The position numbers were made by a program, and so were the translations under genes. DNA of 64,000 nucleotides, taken from positions 8,404-72,403 of the forward strand of contig CBHYLN010000007.1 in NCBI GenBank assembly GCA_966128725.1, read 5' to 3'. Below, in pieces: positions 9,081-18,754 of this stretch. Within the stretch, counting starts at the first letter, position 1, and every line of letters starts with the position of its first letter. The notes under the pieces are model-generated. The model ran no database searches. It was not told where the DNA came from and was given only the letters and a program-made list of their open reading frames with translations. The stretch comes from JAFDZV01 sp966128725 (GTDB lineage: Bacteria; Bacteroidota; Ignavibacteria; OLB7).

Positions 9081-10745
9081 ATGCCACAGTTCGAGGATTT
9101 GCAGCGCAGGGTTGCCCGCACGCGTAATGCGAGCGAGAAAATTGCCCTTTTGAACACGCTGAGCCGTGAGACGTATCGCAGTAACCCCCGCCAGGCGATT
9201 GAGTTCGCCAATCAGGCGTTGCAGCTTACACCTGCCGCCGATAAACAGGCGATGGCGCAAACGCTTTCCACACTTGCCACCTGCCATCTCATCCTGGCCG
9301 ATTATCCGGTGGCGCTGTCGCATTCGCTGGCTGCCTATCGAATATTTCAGGATCTGAAGAGCAGCGCCAGCGAGGTTGCGCCGCTGCTGATGAACATTGG
9401 CTACGCCTACATGCGGCAGGGGAAATATGTGGAGGCGCTCGACGCCTTCCGCAAGGCCCTGGCCGTGCCGGAGGATGAGGACGATCCCGAGCGGCGCGCG
9501 AAAACGCTGAGCGACATCGGCGACGTGTACACCGAAATGGGCGATTACGTGACAGCTTTGGAGTATTTCCACGAAAGCCTCGCGTTCCGCCAGCGATCGG
9601 GCAACCACAACGATGCCGGCTCGTTGCTCAACAGCATCGCGAACCTGTACTTCAACACGGGCGATTTCGAGAAGGCGTTCGAGTTCTATACAACCGGGTT
9701 GCGCGCCTTTCAGGAGGCCAACGACGCGGCGATGGAGGCCGTTGGGCTGGGCAATATCGGGCTGGTGTATCGTGTTCGCGGCGAATACGATACGGCGATC
9801 GAATACCAGCAGCAGTCATTGAAGCTGTGCCAGGCCATCGGCAACAAGGAAGGCGAAGCGCGGGCGTACGTCAATCTTGGCGATATCTACGAGCAAACCG
9901 CGAAGCTGGATACCGCCCTCGAATACCTGGATCGTGCGTCGGAACTGGCAGAAACGATCGGCGATCGCCGTGTGTACGCCGCGGCGCTTGGGACAATCGG
10001 CGCCATCTACCTGCGCAAGAACCGAACGGCCGATTGTATCGAGGTGATCGAGCGAGCCCTGAGGGTTACCGAGAAGGCAGGCAATCGCCAGATTCTGTAC
10101 GAGCTGCACGAGATCCTGTCGCAGGCTTACGAGGCGGCCGGCGATTTCGAGAACGCGTTGAAGCACTACCGGATCTTTACCGCCACGCGCGAGGAGATTC
10201 AGGGGCAGGCCAAGCAACGTACGATCGACGAAATGCAGATGCGTGTTGAGGTGGAGCGCGCCGAGAAGGAGCGGGAGATCGTGGAGCTCAAGAACCTGCA
10301 TCTTGAGATGGAGATCGAGCACAAGACACGCGAGCTTGCCGGATCGGCCCTGCATATCGTGCAGAAGAACGAGCTGCTTTCGCGGCTTACCCGGCGTATC
10401 GCGCAGATTGAACAGGAAAGCGGGCGAACGCGGACGGAGTTGCTGGCCGATCTGCGGCGCGAAGTGGAAATGAGCCTGGGCGCTCAGGACGAGTGGGAGG
10501 CGATCGAAAATCAGTTCAACGAGATTCACCACGACTTTGTACGGCGCCTTTCGGCGGAGTACTCCGGGCTTACCCCCGCCGAGCTGAAGGTGTGCTCGAT
10601 GATAAAGCTGAACCTTGCGACCAAGGAGATTGCCCGGCTGCTCAGCATATCCCATCGAAGCGCCGAAAACCATCGCTATCACATCCGAAGGAAACTGAAC
10701 CTGCCGGTCGAGACCAATCTGACCACCTTCCTGGCCACATTCTAG
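9081..10745 (+). CDS. TPR-repeat transcriptional regulator with C-terminal LuxR HTH
   Basis: This 554-residue protein has about seven to nine tetratricopeptide repeats over residues 20-370 (for example YVEALDAFRKALAVPED). A Glu/Lys-rich coiled coil follows (about 375-450, around VERAEKEREIVELKNLHLEMEIE). The C-terminus is a LuxR/GerE-type helix-turn-helix (LTPAELKVCSMI through SAENHRYHIRRKLNL). No signal peptide or membrane segment was seen, so it is cytoplasmic. The ATG at 9081 was chosen over a TTG at 9063. The layout resembles Bacteroidota TPR-HTH regulators that act with partner proteins. The gene faces the divergent T9SS metalloprotease and may regulate it, but that is only inferred from position. 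It converges on the DUF1028 gene with 13 nt between stops. Confidence 0.8.
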   Translation: MPQFEDLQRRVARTRNASEKIALLNTLSRETYRSNPRQAIEFANQALQLTPAADKQAMAQTLSTLATCHLILADYPVALSHSLAAYRIFQDLKSSASEVAPLLMNIGYAYMRQGKYVEALDAFRKALAVPEDEDDPERRAKTLSDIGDVYTEMGDYVTALEYFHESLAFRQRSGNHNDAGSLLNSIANLYFNTGDFEKAFEFYTTGLRAFQEANDAAMEAVGLGNIGLVYRVRGEYDTAIEYQQQSLKLCQAIGNKEGEARAYVNLGDIYEQTAKLDTALEYLDRASELAETIGDRRVYAAALGTIGAIYLRKNRTADCIEVIERALRVTEKAGNRQILYELHEILSQAYEAAGDFENALKHYRIFTATREEIQGQAKQRTIDEMQMRVEVERAEKEREIVELKNLHLEMEIEHKTRELAGSALHIVQKNELLSRLTRRIAQIEQESGRTRTELLADLRREVEMSLGAQDEWEAIENQFNEIHHDFVRRLSAEYSGLTPAELKVCSMIKLNLATKEIARLLSISHRSAENHRYHIRRKLNLPVETNLTTFLATF

Positions 10746-10758
10746 GCCAATGCCCTCT

Positions 10759-11787
10759 TCAGCGATGCGCCACGGTCAACGCGGCCGTGCGCACCGTGGC
10801 GCCCGCGGTTAAGCGGCAGAAGTATGTGCCGTTTGCAAGGTCCCGGGTTTCGATCGCGATCTCGTGGCGGCCCGCGGCCAGCCAGGCGCGCTCGATTACC
10901 GCCACACGGGCCCCGCGTTGATCGTGCAGCTCAACCAGCACGGCGCCCGCGGCTGCCAGTGTGACAATGGCATGGGTTGCGCCCGATGCCGGATTGGGCT
11001 GTACGGTAAGCGTGGCCTCGCCGTTGGGCGCGGTACGGGTCTCCACCGCCAACGCATCGTGCCAGGCATCGAACAGCGTTTGCAGCGAATCAATCGGCTC
11101 CTGCTTTGACGCCATCCCCAACGTGGCCTCGAGCGCCATCCATGGCGCCGAAGGATCGTCGCCGGGGCGCGCCACACGGATGAACGCGGAATGCGACGAG
11201 CTGTTTGGCGCGCACCGCGAGTCGGCGCCGATCATGTTCGCGCCCTGCAATGCCGCCATCAATCTGTCGGCCAGCGGTCCGGTTGCCCGCAGGAACCGGG
11301 CCTCCATCGAGTCGAGCACCTGATGGCCCAGCAGAATATTTCCCTGGATGGCATAGGTAGCCCCCACGATGTGGTTCTTGTAATCGAAACATCCCACGCC
11401 CGTGTATCCGGCGCTGCGCGGCGATCCGGTGAGCGTAACAACGCCGTACTGGCGCAGCTCGGGCTGATTGGTGGCGTCGTTGGCCACCATCGAGTCCACG
11501 ATCTGCGCTGCCGAAAGCCCGCGCGTCATCAGTGCCGACGCGTATGCCTGGTTCTCCTCGATGTACGATGCCTGTGTGTGGATCACGCCAACGCCAGGAT
11601 GCAGGTCGCTGATAATGGTTGCGCTGAACGGGACACAGGAGGCGCCGGCGCTGCCAACCTCGCCGGTTTCGGGGTCCACGGCCGCGATCGAGAAAGTGTG
11701 TTGTGCATGCGCGAACGTTTCCGGCATCACGAGGAGTACAACACCCAGCAGGCAGGCGGCGATGATCGTGGTTTGGTGCTGGCGCAT
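10759..11787 (-). CDS. DUF1028 family Ntn-hydrolase-like protein with T9SS tag
   Basis: This 342-residue protein has a signal peptide (IIAACLLGVVLLVMPETFAHA). A DUF1028 domain follows, beginning TFSIAAVDPETGEVGSAGAS, with the family's conserved HTQA, GVGCFDYK and QGNIL blocks. The last 80 residues look like a T9SS type A sorting domain (TVQPNPASGATHAIV to AALTVAHR). DUF1028 is placed in the Ntn-hydrolase clan, and the Thr after the predicted signal peptide could be the nucleophile, though this is untested. Many DUF1028 proteins are cytoplasmic, so an exported, T9SS-tagged version is notable. The ATG at 11787 was chosen; a TTG lies three codons upstream. Confidence 0.8.
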   Translation of the reverse strand: MRQHQTTIIAACLLGVVLLVMPETFAHAQHTFSIAAVDPETGEVGSAGASCVPFSATIISDLHPGVGVIHTQASYIEENQAYASALMTRGLSAAQIVDSMVANDATNQPELRQYGVVTLTGSPRSAGYTGVGCFDYKNHIVGATYAIQGNILLGHQVLDSMEARFLRATGPLADRLMAALQGANMIGADSRCAPNSSSHSAFIRVARPGDDPSAPWMALEATLGMASKQEPIDSLQTLFDAWHDALAVETRTAPNGEATLTVQPNPASGATHAIVTLAAAGAVLVELHDQRGARVAVIERAWLAAGRHEIAIETRDLANGTYFCRLTAGATVRTAALTVAHR

Positions 11788-12046
11788 GGTGTTCAACGGT
11801 CGATGTTGCTGAGGGTTGTGCAGCGGCCCCGGGTATGTGCCACGGCGCCGTGCGCCACGGGATGCGTGTTTGCCGGGGGCAATGCGGGGATGTTGGCGGA
11901 CTGTTGACCAATGTCACTCGCGGCGTTGGCCCGCACGGTAGCTCACGGCGACGTTCAAAAGGGCGCCTCATTCGCGTCCGGTTGGCCGCCTTGCAGCCCG
12001 CTGTTGCTGAACGGACTGAGGGCCTTGCAGGTAGTTCAACCGGCTG

Positions 12047-13807
12047 TTACGGTGCCGTTCCCGCTTCGGCCCCAACAGTAGTGCGGATGAACTGCCGCAC
12101 CGCTTCCCCGTTCCCCAGGCGTAGCGCCACGCGCGCGCGTTCGCGTGCACTTGCGGCATCAACCGAGCGTATGCGCATCTTCAGCGCGCCCAGCGCAAGG
12201 GGTTGCACCGAGAACCGGCGGATGCCGATCCCGATAAGGATTTCCGTGGCCAGGGGATTGGCAGCCAGTTCGCCGCAGATCGTGACCGGGATGCCGGCGC
12301 GCTCGGCCGCCAATGCCGTTGCGCGGATCAGCCGCAGCACGGCCGGATGCAGATCGTCGTAATAGCGGGCCATGGCATCGTCCGACCGATCCACCGCCAG
12401 CGTGTACTGGGCCAGGTCATTGGTGCCCAGCGAGAAGAAGTCGAACACGGTTGCCAGCGCATCGGCGGTAACCGCGGCGGCAGGCGTTTCAATCATCGCC
12501 CCTATCCGGATGTGCTCGTCGAACAGCACCCCCTCGGCGCGAAGGCGTGCGCGCACCTCGTCGAGGATCTCGCGAAACGGGATCATCTCCTCAACCGACG
12601 TTACCATCGGCAGCATGATCCTGAGGTTCTTCATGCTGGACGCGCGGAGGATTGCCTCCAGTTGATGCGCCAGTATGGCCGGGCGCTCCAGCAGCAATCG
12701 CAGGCCGCGAAGGCCCAGCGGCGACGTGCTTGGGCCGGCCACATCATCGGCCAGCTTGTCGCTTCCGATATCAAGCAGTCTGAACGTGACGGCCATGGGA
12801 TAGGCTCGTTCGGCCAGTTGGCGATAATAGGCCACCTGGCCGGCAACGTCGATTTCCTCGTTGCGTCCCATCACCAGATATTCGGTGCGCATCAGGCCAA
12901 TCTCCTCGGCACCGTTTTCGATGGCCGCGCCCACCTCGTCGATCATATCCAGATTTGCCGCGATCACGATACGCTCGCCATCCAGCGTCTCGGCCGGCAG
13001 ATGGCGCAACTCGCCAAGCTGCGCGCGCTGCGCTTCCAGATCCTCCTTCTTTTGCCGATACCGTGCGATGGTCTGCTCGGTGGGGTCCACCACCAGCGTG
13101 CCCGTGTAGCCGTCGACAATCATCACCGCGTGCGGGCGGGCGATCTTGCTGACATCGCGCGCGCACACCACCATCGGTATGCCGAATGCCCGTGCCAGAA
13201 TTGCCGAGTGCGAATTGATGCCGCCGGTCTCCAGCACAAACGCCGATGCCTTGTTGCGCGAATACAGCACCGTGTCGCTGGGGCTCATCGATGTAAGCAC
13301 CAGCACCGCATCGTTATGGAAGTCGTGGTCGGCCGGTGTCTTCAGCAGGCAGGCAATCAGGTGTGCCTGAAGCGAACGGATATCCTCGACGCGCGAACGC
13401 ATGGTCTCGTCGGCCGCGTTGCCGAATATCTCGGCCAGGCGATTCATTTCGGCGGCGATTGCCGTTTGCGCATTGGTTCGGGCGGAGCGGATATGACCCT
13501 CGATGCCGGCGCAGAGCGATGGGTCCATAAGGATCATCCGCAGGGCCTCGAATATCTCGGCGCTGTCGTTGATGTCCTCGCGTGCCATCGCCTCGATGCG
13601 CTCCAGCGCGCGGTCGGCCTCGGCAATCGCGCCGTGCAGCCTTCCGATTTCGATGTCGATCTCCTCGTCGTCCAGGGTGTGGGTGCGTGTTGCCAGCGTC
13701 TCCTTCTGCGCAAGGATGCGCGCGTGCGCGATGGCAATCCCACCCGATGCGGGGATTCCCTCAATCACACGCTCTGTACGGCACTCCATGTCGGTCAACT
13801 CACTCAC
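12047..13807 (-). CDS. ptsI: Phosphoenolpyruvate-protein phosphotransferase (PTS enzyme I)
   Basis: This enzyme transfers phosphate from PEP to HPr at the head of the PTS. It shows the swivelling His domain with active-site histidine in TGGINSHSAILAR (about residue 200), and the PEP-binding barrel with LMRTEYLVMGR, SLGTNDLAQYTLAVDRSD and the catalytic Cys in VTICGELAANP. At 586 residues it is of normal length. A GTG at 13807 preceded by GGAG was chosen; an ATG at 13789 is a close alternative. The frame extends further upstream without signals. No HPr, EIIA or sugar EII gene lies in the window, so it may serve a regulatory PTS, which I infer only from this absence. Confidence 0.92.
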   Translation of the reverse strand: MSELTDMECRTERVIEGIPASGGIAIAHARILAQKETLATRTHTLDDEEIDIEIGRLHGAIAEADRALERIEAMAREDINDSAEIFEALRMILMDPSLCAGIEGHIRSARTNAQTAIAAEMNRLAEIFGNAADETMRSRVEDIRSLQAHLIACLLKTPADHDFHNDAVLVLTSMSPSDTVLYSRNKASAFVLETGGINSHSAILARAFGIPMVVCARDVSKIARPHAVMIVDGYTGTLVVDPTEQTIARYRQKKEDLEAQRAQLGELRHLPAETLDGERIVIAANLDMIDEVGAAIENGAEEIGLMRTEYLVMGRNEEIDVAGQVAYYRQLAERAYPMAVTFRLLDIGSDKLADDVAGPSTSPLGLRGLRLLLERPAILAHQLEAILRASSMKNLRIMLPMVTSVEEMIPFREILDEVRARLRAEGVLFDEHIRIGAMIETPAAAVTADALATVFDFFSLGTNDLAQYTLAVDRSDDAMARYYDDLHPAVLRLIRATALAAERAGIPVTICGELAANPLATEILIGIGIRRFSVQPLALGALKMRIRSVDAASARERARVALRLGNGEAVRQFIRTTVGAEAGTAP

Positions 13808-14090
13808 GCCAACTCCATCCGGAACAATGGGCCGGGGCCACGAAGAACCCGTGCCGCGCCATGCCATGATAACGGCATGATTGCGCGCGTTCCAGCCCAC
13901 GATTGCTTATAGCACACTGTATGCACACAAGATACATGGTGGGGTAGGAACATCACAGCCACGACATAATTACCATCGCCGTTTGTTTTGCCCGGATGGA
14001 ACTGTTCGGGAAGCTCTGCATGGAACTGTTCGCCGGAGTTCGCCAGCCCCGTACGCGATGGGCCGCCGCCGGGTGGCCCATCGGCAGCCG

Positions 14091-15500
14091 TCAGCCCAGG
14101 CCCGGCCGTGCTTCAAGTGCGGCGGCCAGTTTTGCATGTATGCCGCCGAAGCCGCCGTTCGACATAACCGCCACAACATCCCCCGGCTGCGTGTGTTGCC
14201 CCAGGTATTCGGCAATCCGTGCGGCATCGGCAAGGAAATGCGCGTTGATGCCACGTTCGCGAAGGTCGGCTATCAATGCGTCGGGGTTCAGCCGTTCGTG
14301 GGCCGGCAGTTCGGCCAGCCGATCAACCTGTGCCAGCAGCACCGCGTCGGCATCGGCGAAACATGCCGCCAATTCCTTCTGGAACACATGCCGTCGCGTT
14401 GTGTTGCTGCGCGGCTCGAACACCGCCCACAGCCGTTCGTTGGGATGCCGCAAGCGCAGCGCGCGCAGCGTCTCGCGAATCGCGGTCGGGTGGTGCGCGA
14501 AGTCGTCGTATACGGTTACGCCGCCAATCACGCCTTTCAGTTCGAGCCTGCGTTTGGTGTTGCGGAACGTCGAGAACGCGGCGTTGATGGCCTCGTAGCT
14601 CAGGCCAAGCGTGCGGGCGATAACCGCAACGCCCAGCGCATTGCGCACGTTGAACTCGCCCGGCAGCGCCACGGTGATGCGCGCCTCGGTGTGCTGATTG
14701 TGCACGATGTCGAACGTTGTGGAATCGGCATCGTACGCGATGTTCTCCGCACGCCACGCGCAGGCCGCGCCCAGGCCGAACGTTTCGACCGCCGAGAACG
14801 CCGCCGACGTAGCCGCAAGGGCGTTGGGGTCGTCGCCGTTGACAACAATGGTGCCGCTGCCGGGAACGATGTTTACCAGGCGCCGGAACGAGAGCATGAT
14901 ATCGTCCAGCGAATCGAAAATGTCTGCATGGTCGAATTCGATGTTGTTCACCAGCAGAATCGTCGGCAGGTAGTGCACGAACTTGGATCGCTTGTCGAAG
15001 AACGCGGTGTCGTATTCGTCGCCTTCCAGCACAACCACGTCGCTGTGGGCGCGATACTGCCATCCGGCCTGGAAGTTGCCCGGGACGCCACCGATCATGA
15101 AGTTCGGTTCCAAGCCCGCGTGCTCAAGCGTCCAGGCCGCCAACGACGACGTCGTGGTTTTGCCATGTGTGCCGCACATCACGATCGACCGCCGGCCCTG
15201 GATAAGCTCGCGCTTCAGCAGTTCGGGCAGCGATGTGTAGGCCAACCGGCGATCCAGCACGGCCTCGACCTCCGCGTTGCCGCGCGACATCCGGTTGCCG
15301 ATCACAACCAGATCGGGCGCGGGCTCCAGATTGTGCGGGCCGAAGCCCTGAGCGATGGCCACGCCTGCATCGGCGAGCAGATCGCTCATCGGCGGATAGA
15401 TGTTCTCGTCGCTTCCGGTAACCGTGTGCCCGATCGCGCGCATCATCAACGCGACGTTTCCCATCGCGGTGCCGCAGATGCCGACAAAGTGTATGTGCAT
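14091..15500 (-). CDS. mpl: UDP-N-acetylmuramate:L-Ala-D-Glu-meso-DAP ligase
   Basis: Mpl re-attaches recycled murein tripeptide to UDP-MurNAc in the cytoplasm. The 469-residue protein starts with the Mur-ligase Rossmann motif HFVGICGTAMGNVA. It carries the ATP-binding GTHGKTTT at 110-117, and the Mpl-typical EGDEYDTAFFDKRSKF and DDFAHHPTAIRETL blocks. The start at 15500 leaves only two residues before the conserved motif, as in the family. Its presence implies a DAP-type peptidoglycan and recycling of muropeptides. The gene stands alone between ptsI and the divergent hpnC. No recycling partners were seen nearby. MurC is the related alternative, but the EGDEYDT motif favours Mpl. Confidence 0.93.
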   Translation of the reverse strand: MHIHFVGICGTAMGNVALMMRAIGHTVTGSDENIYPPMSDLLADAGVAIAQGFGPHNLEPAPDLVVIGNRMSRGNAEVEAVLDRRLAYTSLPELLKRELIQGRRSIVMCGTHGKTTTSSLAAWTLEHAGLEPNFMIGGVPGNFQAGWQYRAHSDVVVLEGDEYDTAFFDKRSKFVHYLPTILLVNNIEFDHADIFDSLDDIMLSFRRLVNIVPGSGTIVVNGDDPNALAATSAAFSAVETFGLGAACAWRAENIAYDADSTTFDIVHNQHTEARITVALPGEFNVRNALGVAVIARTLGLSYEAINAAFSTFRNTKRRLELKGVIGGVTVYDDFAHHPTAIRETLRALRLRHPNERLWAVFEPRSNTTRRHVFQKELAACFADADAVLLAQVDRLAELPAHERLNPDALIADLRERGINAHFLADAARIAEYLGQHTQPGDVVAVMSNGGFGGIHAKLAAALEARPGLG

Positions 15501-15618
15501 GTCCTAAGGCTGAACGTGATCCTGATTGGAGAGGGGCAAAGATATCACGAGCCGGCCTGTGGTGCATGTGTTTGCGGGTGCAGAGCGCCTTCATTCCCCC
15601 TTTCGTAGTTTCGCCGGT

Positions 15619-16494
15619 ATGAACCATCCGCTCGAAGCCGATCGTACGTATGCATTGCACGAGGCCTACGCCCATTGCGAGGCGATCGCGCGCGCGCACT
15701 ACGAGAACTTCCCGGTTGGCTCCGTCCTGGTACCGAAGCGGTTGCGCAAGCACTTCTACAGCGTCTACGCCTACAGTCGCGGCGCCGACGACATTGCCGA
15801 CGAAGGCGACCGCACGGCCGAGGAGCGTATCGCGGCCCTGGATGCCTGGGAGGCGATGCTTGACCAGGCGTACAACGGCAGCGCCCGCCATCCCGTATTT
15901 GTGGCTCTGGGCGCCACCGTGCGCGAGCTGAACATCCCCAGCGAACCGTTCCGCGATCTGCTGCGCGCGTTTCGCCTTGATGCCCATAACCGGGGGTATG
16001 AAACGATGGACGACCTTCTGGCATACTGCCGGTGGTCGGCCGATCCGGTGGGCCGTCTGGTGCTGCACCTGTTCGGGTTGGCCACGCCCGATCGGCTTCC
16101 GCTGTCCGATGCGATCTGCACGGCGTTGCAGTTGGCGAACTTCTGGCAGGATGTTTCGGTCGATCTTCCGCGTGGCCGCGCGAACATTCCGCGCGCGGTG
16201 CTGCGGCAGTTCGGCTGTACCGAGCTCGATCTGCGTGCCCCCAGTGCCAACCCTCAGGTCCGCGCGATGATGGCCCATCTGGTTGCCGATGCTCAGGAAC
16301 GCTTCGCATACGGACGGAGATTGCTTGGCTCCGTTCCGGTTTGGCGGCTTCGGATGGAATTGCGGCTTGTGGTGCTTGGCGGCGAGCGTGTGCTGGCCAA
16401 GATTCGCAGCCAGCACTACGACGTGCTGGCCGTCCGTCCTTCGCTTGGCCTGTTGGATAAGCTTCGGATGGCGGCGCGTTTGGTGATCCCATGA
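15619..16494 (+). CDS. hpnC: Squalene synthase-family protein HpnC (hydroxysqualene synthase)
   Basis: HpnC converts presqualene diphosphate to hydroxysqualene in the HpnCDE route to squalene and hopanoids. The 291-residue protein has the two Asp-rich prenyl-diphosphate motifs, DDIADE at 57-62 and NFWQDVSVD, plus the GRANIPRAVL block after the second. The ATG at 15619 opens the conserved N-terminus; the frame runs 31 codons further upstream without support. hpnD follows 183 nt downstream on the same strand. The third enzyme, the FAD oxidase HpnE, was not seen in the window and may be encoded elsewhere. Confidence 0.88.
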   Translation: MNHPLEADRTYALHEAYAHCEAIARAHYENFPVGSVLVPKRLRKHFYSVYAYSRGADDIADEGDRTAEERIAALDAWEAMLDQAYNGSARHPVFVALGATVRELNIPSEPFRDLLRAFRLDAHNRGYETMDDLLAYCRWSADPVGRLVLHLFGLATPDRLPLSDAICTALQLANFWQDVSVDLPRGRANIPRAVLRQFGCTELDLRAPSANPQVRAMMAHLVADAQERFAYGRRLLGSVPVWRLRMELRLVVLGGERVLAKIRSQHYDVLAVRPSLGLLDKLRMAARLVIP

Positions 16495-16677
16495 TCACGT
16501 AGCAAGCCGCGGCCCGTCTCGCGTTTTCCGGCGATCGTGTTGCCGTGGCGCGATCCCGTGTCATCTATCGTGGCATGCGTCGATATGATGAATTTGGCGC
16601 CGATCCGGGCGATGCCCTTGCTCGGCAGGAAAAAAATTGCTTATATCATCGTCCCGTATTAACCGAGGCGACGTTCG

Positions 16678-17592
16678 ATGCCGAATCTGGTGGTTTCCGA
16701 TACCGAAAATGCCGCGCTGACGCTTCAGCAGTCGAAGACGAATTTCTACTATTCGTTTTCGTTGCTGCCGCGTGATGAGCGCGAGGCAATGCATTCGGTA
16801 TACGCATTCTGCCGATACGCCGATGACATCATCGACGAGGACGAAAGCCAGCCAGAGGCGGCCGAGCCGTCGATGCGCGTTGTGCGCAAGCGCGAACGCC
16901 TGAACCGGTTGCGGCTGGAGGTTGAGCGTTGTTATCGTGGGGAGTCGCGCCATCCCATTCTGATGCCGCTGTCAACGGTGGTTCGCCGGTTCAACATCCC
17001 GAAGCAGTACTTCCTGACGCTGCTGGATGGTATGGAGATGGATCTGGTGAAGGATCGCTATCAGACCTTCGATGAGCTGCGCGACTATTGTTATTGCGTG
17101 GCGTCGGTGGTGGGGCTGATCTGCATCGAGATCTTCGGGTATCAGTACGAGGAGACGAAGGAATACGCGGTGAATCTTGGCATCGCATTGCAGCTTACCA
17201 ACATCCTGCGTGATATCAAGCCCGATGCCCAGCAGGGGCGCATCTACCTCCCGATGGAGGATCTGCATGCCTTTGGATACACCGAGGGCGATCTGTTGGC
17301 CAATCGCTACAGCCTGCCGTTCATCGAGCTGATGCGGTTTGAAACGCGGCGTGCCCGCGAGTACTACGGCAAGGCCCGTGCGGCCCTGCGCCCGGATGAA
17401 CGCAAGACCATGTTCGCGGCCGAGATCATGGATGCGATTTATTATCGCATGCTCGAGAAGATCGAGCTCCACGAGTTCAACGTATATGGCCGCAAGAAGA
17501 TCGGCGTGAGCACCCCTCACAAGCTGTGGATTGCCGCCAAGCTCTGGCTGGTGACCCGTGTGCTCACCAACAGGAAAACCCCCGTCGATTGA
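16678..17592 (+). CDS. hpnD: Presqualene diphosphate synthase HpnD
   Basis: HpnD condenses two farnesyl diphosphates to presqualene diphosphate, the step before HpnC. The 304-residue protein carries DDIIDED at 49-55, the second motif TNILRDIKPD, and the GRIYLPMEDL sequence typical of HpnD and phytoene synthases. GAGG lies about nine bases before the ATG. It follows hpnC on the same strand, which supports HpnD over a phytoene synthase (CrtB) role, though CrtB is the nearest alternative. An AT-rich patch upstream (near 16630-16660) could hold its own promoter. Confidence 0.88.
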   Translation: MPNLVVSDTENAALTLQQSKTNFYYSFSLLPRDEREAMHSVYAFCRYADDIIDEDESQPEAAEPSMRVVRKRERLNRLRLEVERCYRGESRHPILMPLSTVVRRFNIPKQYFLTLLDGMEMDLVKDRYQTFDELRDYCYCVASVVGLICIEIFGYQYEETKEYAVNLGIALQLTNILRDIKPDAQQGRIYLPMEDLHAFGYTEGDLLANRYSLPFIELMRFETRRAREYYGKARAALRPDERKTMFAAEIMDAIYYRMLEKIELHEFNVYGRKKIGVSTPHKLWIAAKLWLVTRVLTNRKTPVD

Positions 17593-17643
17593 ATCCGGCA
17601 TCGTCTGGCGAGGACCACAGTCCATCTCGAATACTTGGCCCGT

Positions 17644-18714
17644 ATGAATATTCGCATGCTTCGGTATTTCTGCTGCACCGTGGTGCTTTCGTGGCTGGTG
17701 GCCGGTTGCTCCGGCAAGGGGCCAAGCGTTGTTGACCCCGAGATCAATCGCCGCGCGCAGCAGTCGCTGTTGGCGGTCGATCGCGGTGGTGCAGGCGAGT
17801 TGGTCCGTTTCAGCGAGCTGGACAGTTCCTATGCCGTGGACGAATACGCCGCCGCCAATGGGGAGGCGCTGGGCAAGGCCGTGGATGCCGTCTACTCCTA
17901 TGGTGACTATCTCTATCTCCACCATCGCGATAATGGCTCGATCACGAAGCTGGCCCTTGCCACGCGCAAGAAGGCTGCGCTGATTGAAGGCTTTCCGAGC
18001 AAGGGCGACGGGCAGATGTGCAGCATGGCGTTCAGCAACTCGTCTCAGGGGTGGGTGGTGTGTTATGGCTCGAAGAACCTGTTCCATGTTGACACCTACT
18101 TCGGCGTTGTTGCCGATACGATAGCGCTTCCGGGCAACCCTACCTGCGTGGCCACCAGCGGGACGTACGTGTTTGTCTGCATGGAGAATGCCGACGGAAC
18201 CGGCGCCATCGCGGTTATCAGGAGCAATCTTGGCGGCGTGTTCACGATCGAGAAGACAATTGCCCTGCCTTCGCCGGGGATCTTTGCCACGCATACCGCC
18301 GATAGCCGCGATCTTGTGGTGCTCACCGCCGGCAATGCCTCGGTAAAGCCCGGGGTTACCTACATCGGCCTCACGTCGCTCGACGTCCGGTTCAGCGACG
18401 ACATCGAGGCTGCACCCCTGACAGGCTACCTTGGCAAGGAGCCCACCTACGTGGCCTATACGCGAATCGACAACATGTACGTGGCGCTGCCCGACATGGT
18501 GGTGCAGATTCCGTTCGGCGCTCGCCCGTACGAATGGCTTACCGGCAACTACTCGGTGATTGGCGCCGACCCCGGCACCGACCTGTTCTATGCATACGCG
18601 CCCGGATCGAACACGATCAAGCGCCTGACAGCCGACCAAGTCGAGATCCCGGATCTGCCGGTGCCTGCGGCGATTCGCGCGATCTTCTTCCTGGGTACCA
18701 ATCAGGTGCGCTGA
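17644..18714 (+). CDS. Lipoprotein with beta-propeller-like repeats
   Basis: This 356-residue protein starts MNIRMLRYFCCTVVLSWLVAGC, a lipoprotein signal with lipobox LVAGC. It should be acylated at that Cys and membrane-anchored. The rest has repeating beta stretches such as YSYGDYLYLHHRDNG and TSGTYVFVCMENADG, which resemble an NHL/WD-like propeller; no catalytic motif was recognised. The ATG at 17644 was chosen over a TTG three codons upstream. It lies 51 nt after hpnD and may be co-transcribed, but its function is unknown. A strong hairpin follows about 40 nt past the stop. Confidence 0.65.
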   Translation: MNIRMLRYFCCTVVLSWLVAGCSGKGPSVVDPEINRRAQQSLLAVDRGGAGELVRFSELDSSYAVDEYAAANGEALGKAVDAVYSYGDYLYLHHRDNGSITKLALATRKKAALIEGFPSKGDGQMCSMAFSNSSQGWVVCYGSKNLFHVDTYFGVVADTIALPGNPTCVATSGTYVFVCMENADGTGAIAVIRSNLGGVFTIEKTIALPSPGIFATHTADSRDLVVLTAGNASVKPGVTYIGLTSLDVRFSDDIEAAPLTGYLGKEPTYVAYTRIDNMYVALPDMVVQIPFGARPYEWLTGNYSVIGADPGTDLFYAYAPGSNTIKRLTADQVEIPDLPVPAAIRAIFFLGTNQVR

Positions 18715-18754
18715 TTCGTGAGTTGCCGATGTGCCCGTATCGTGCGTAATCTTT

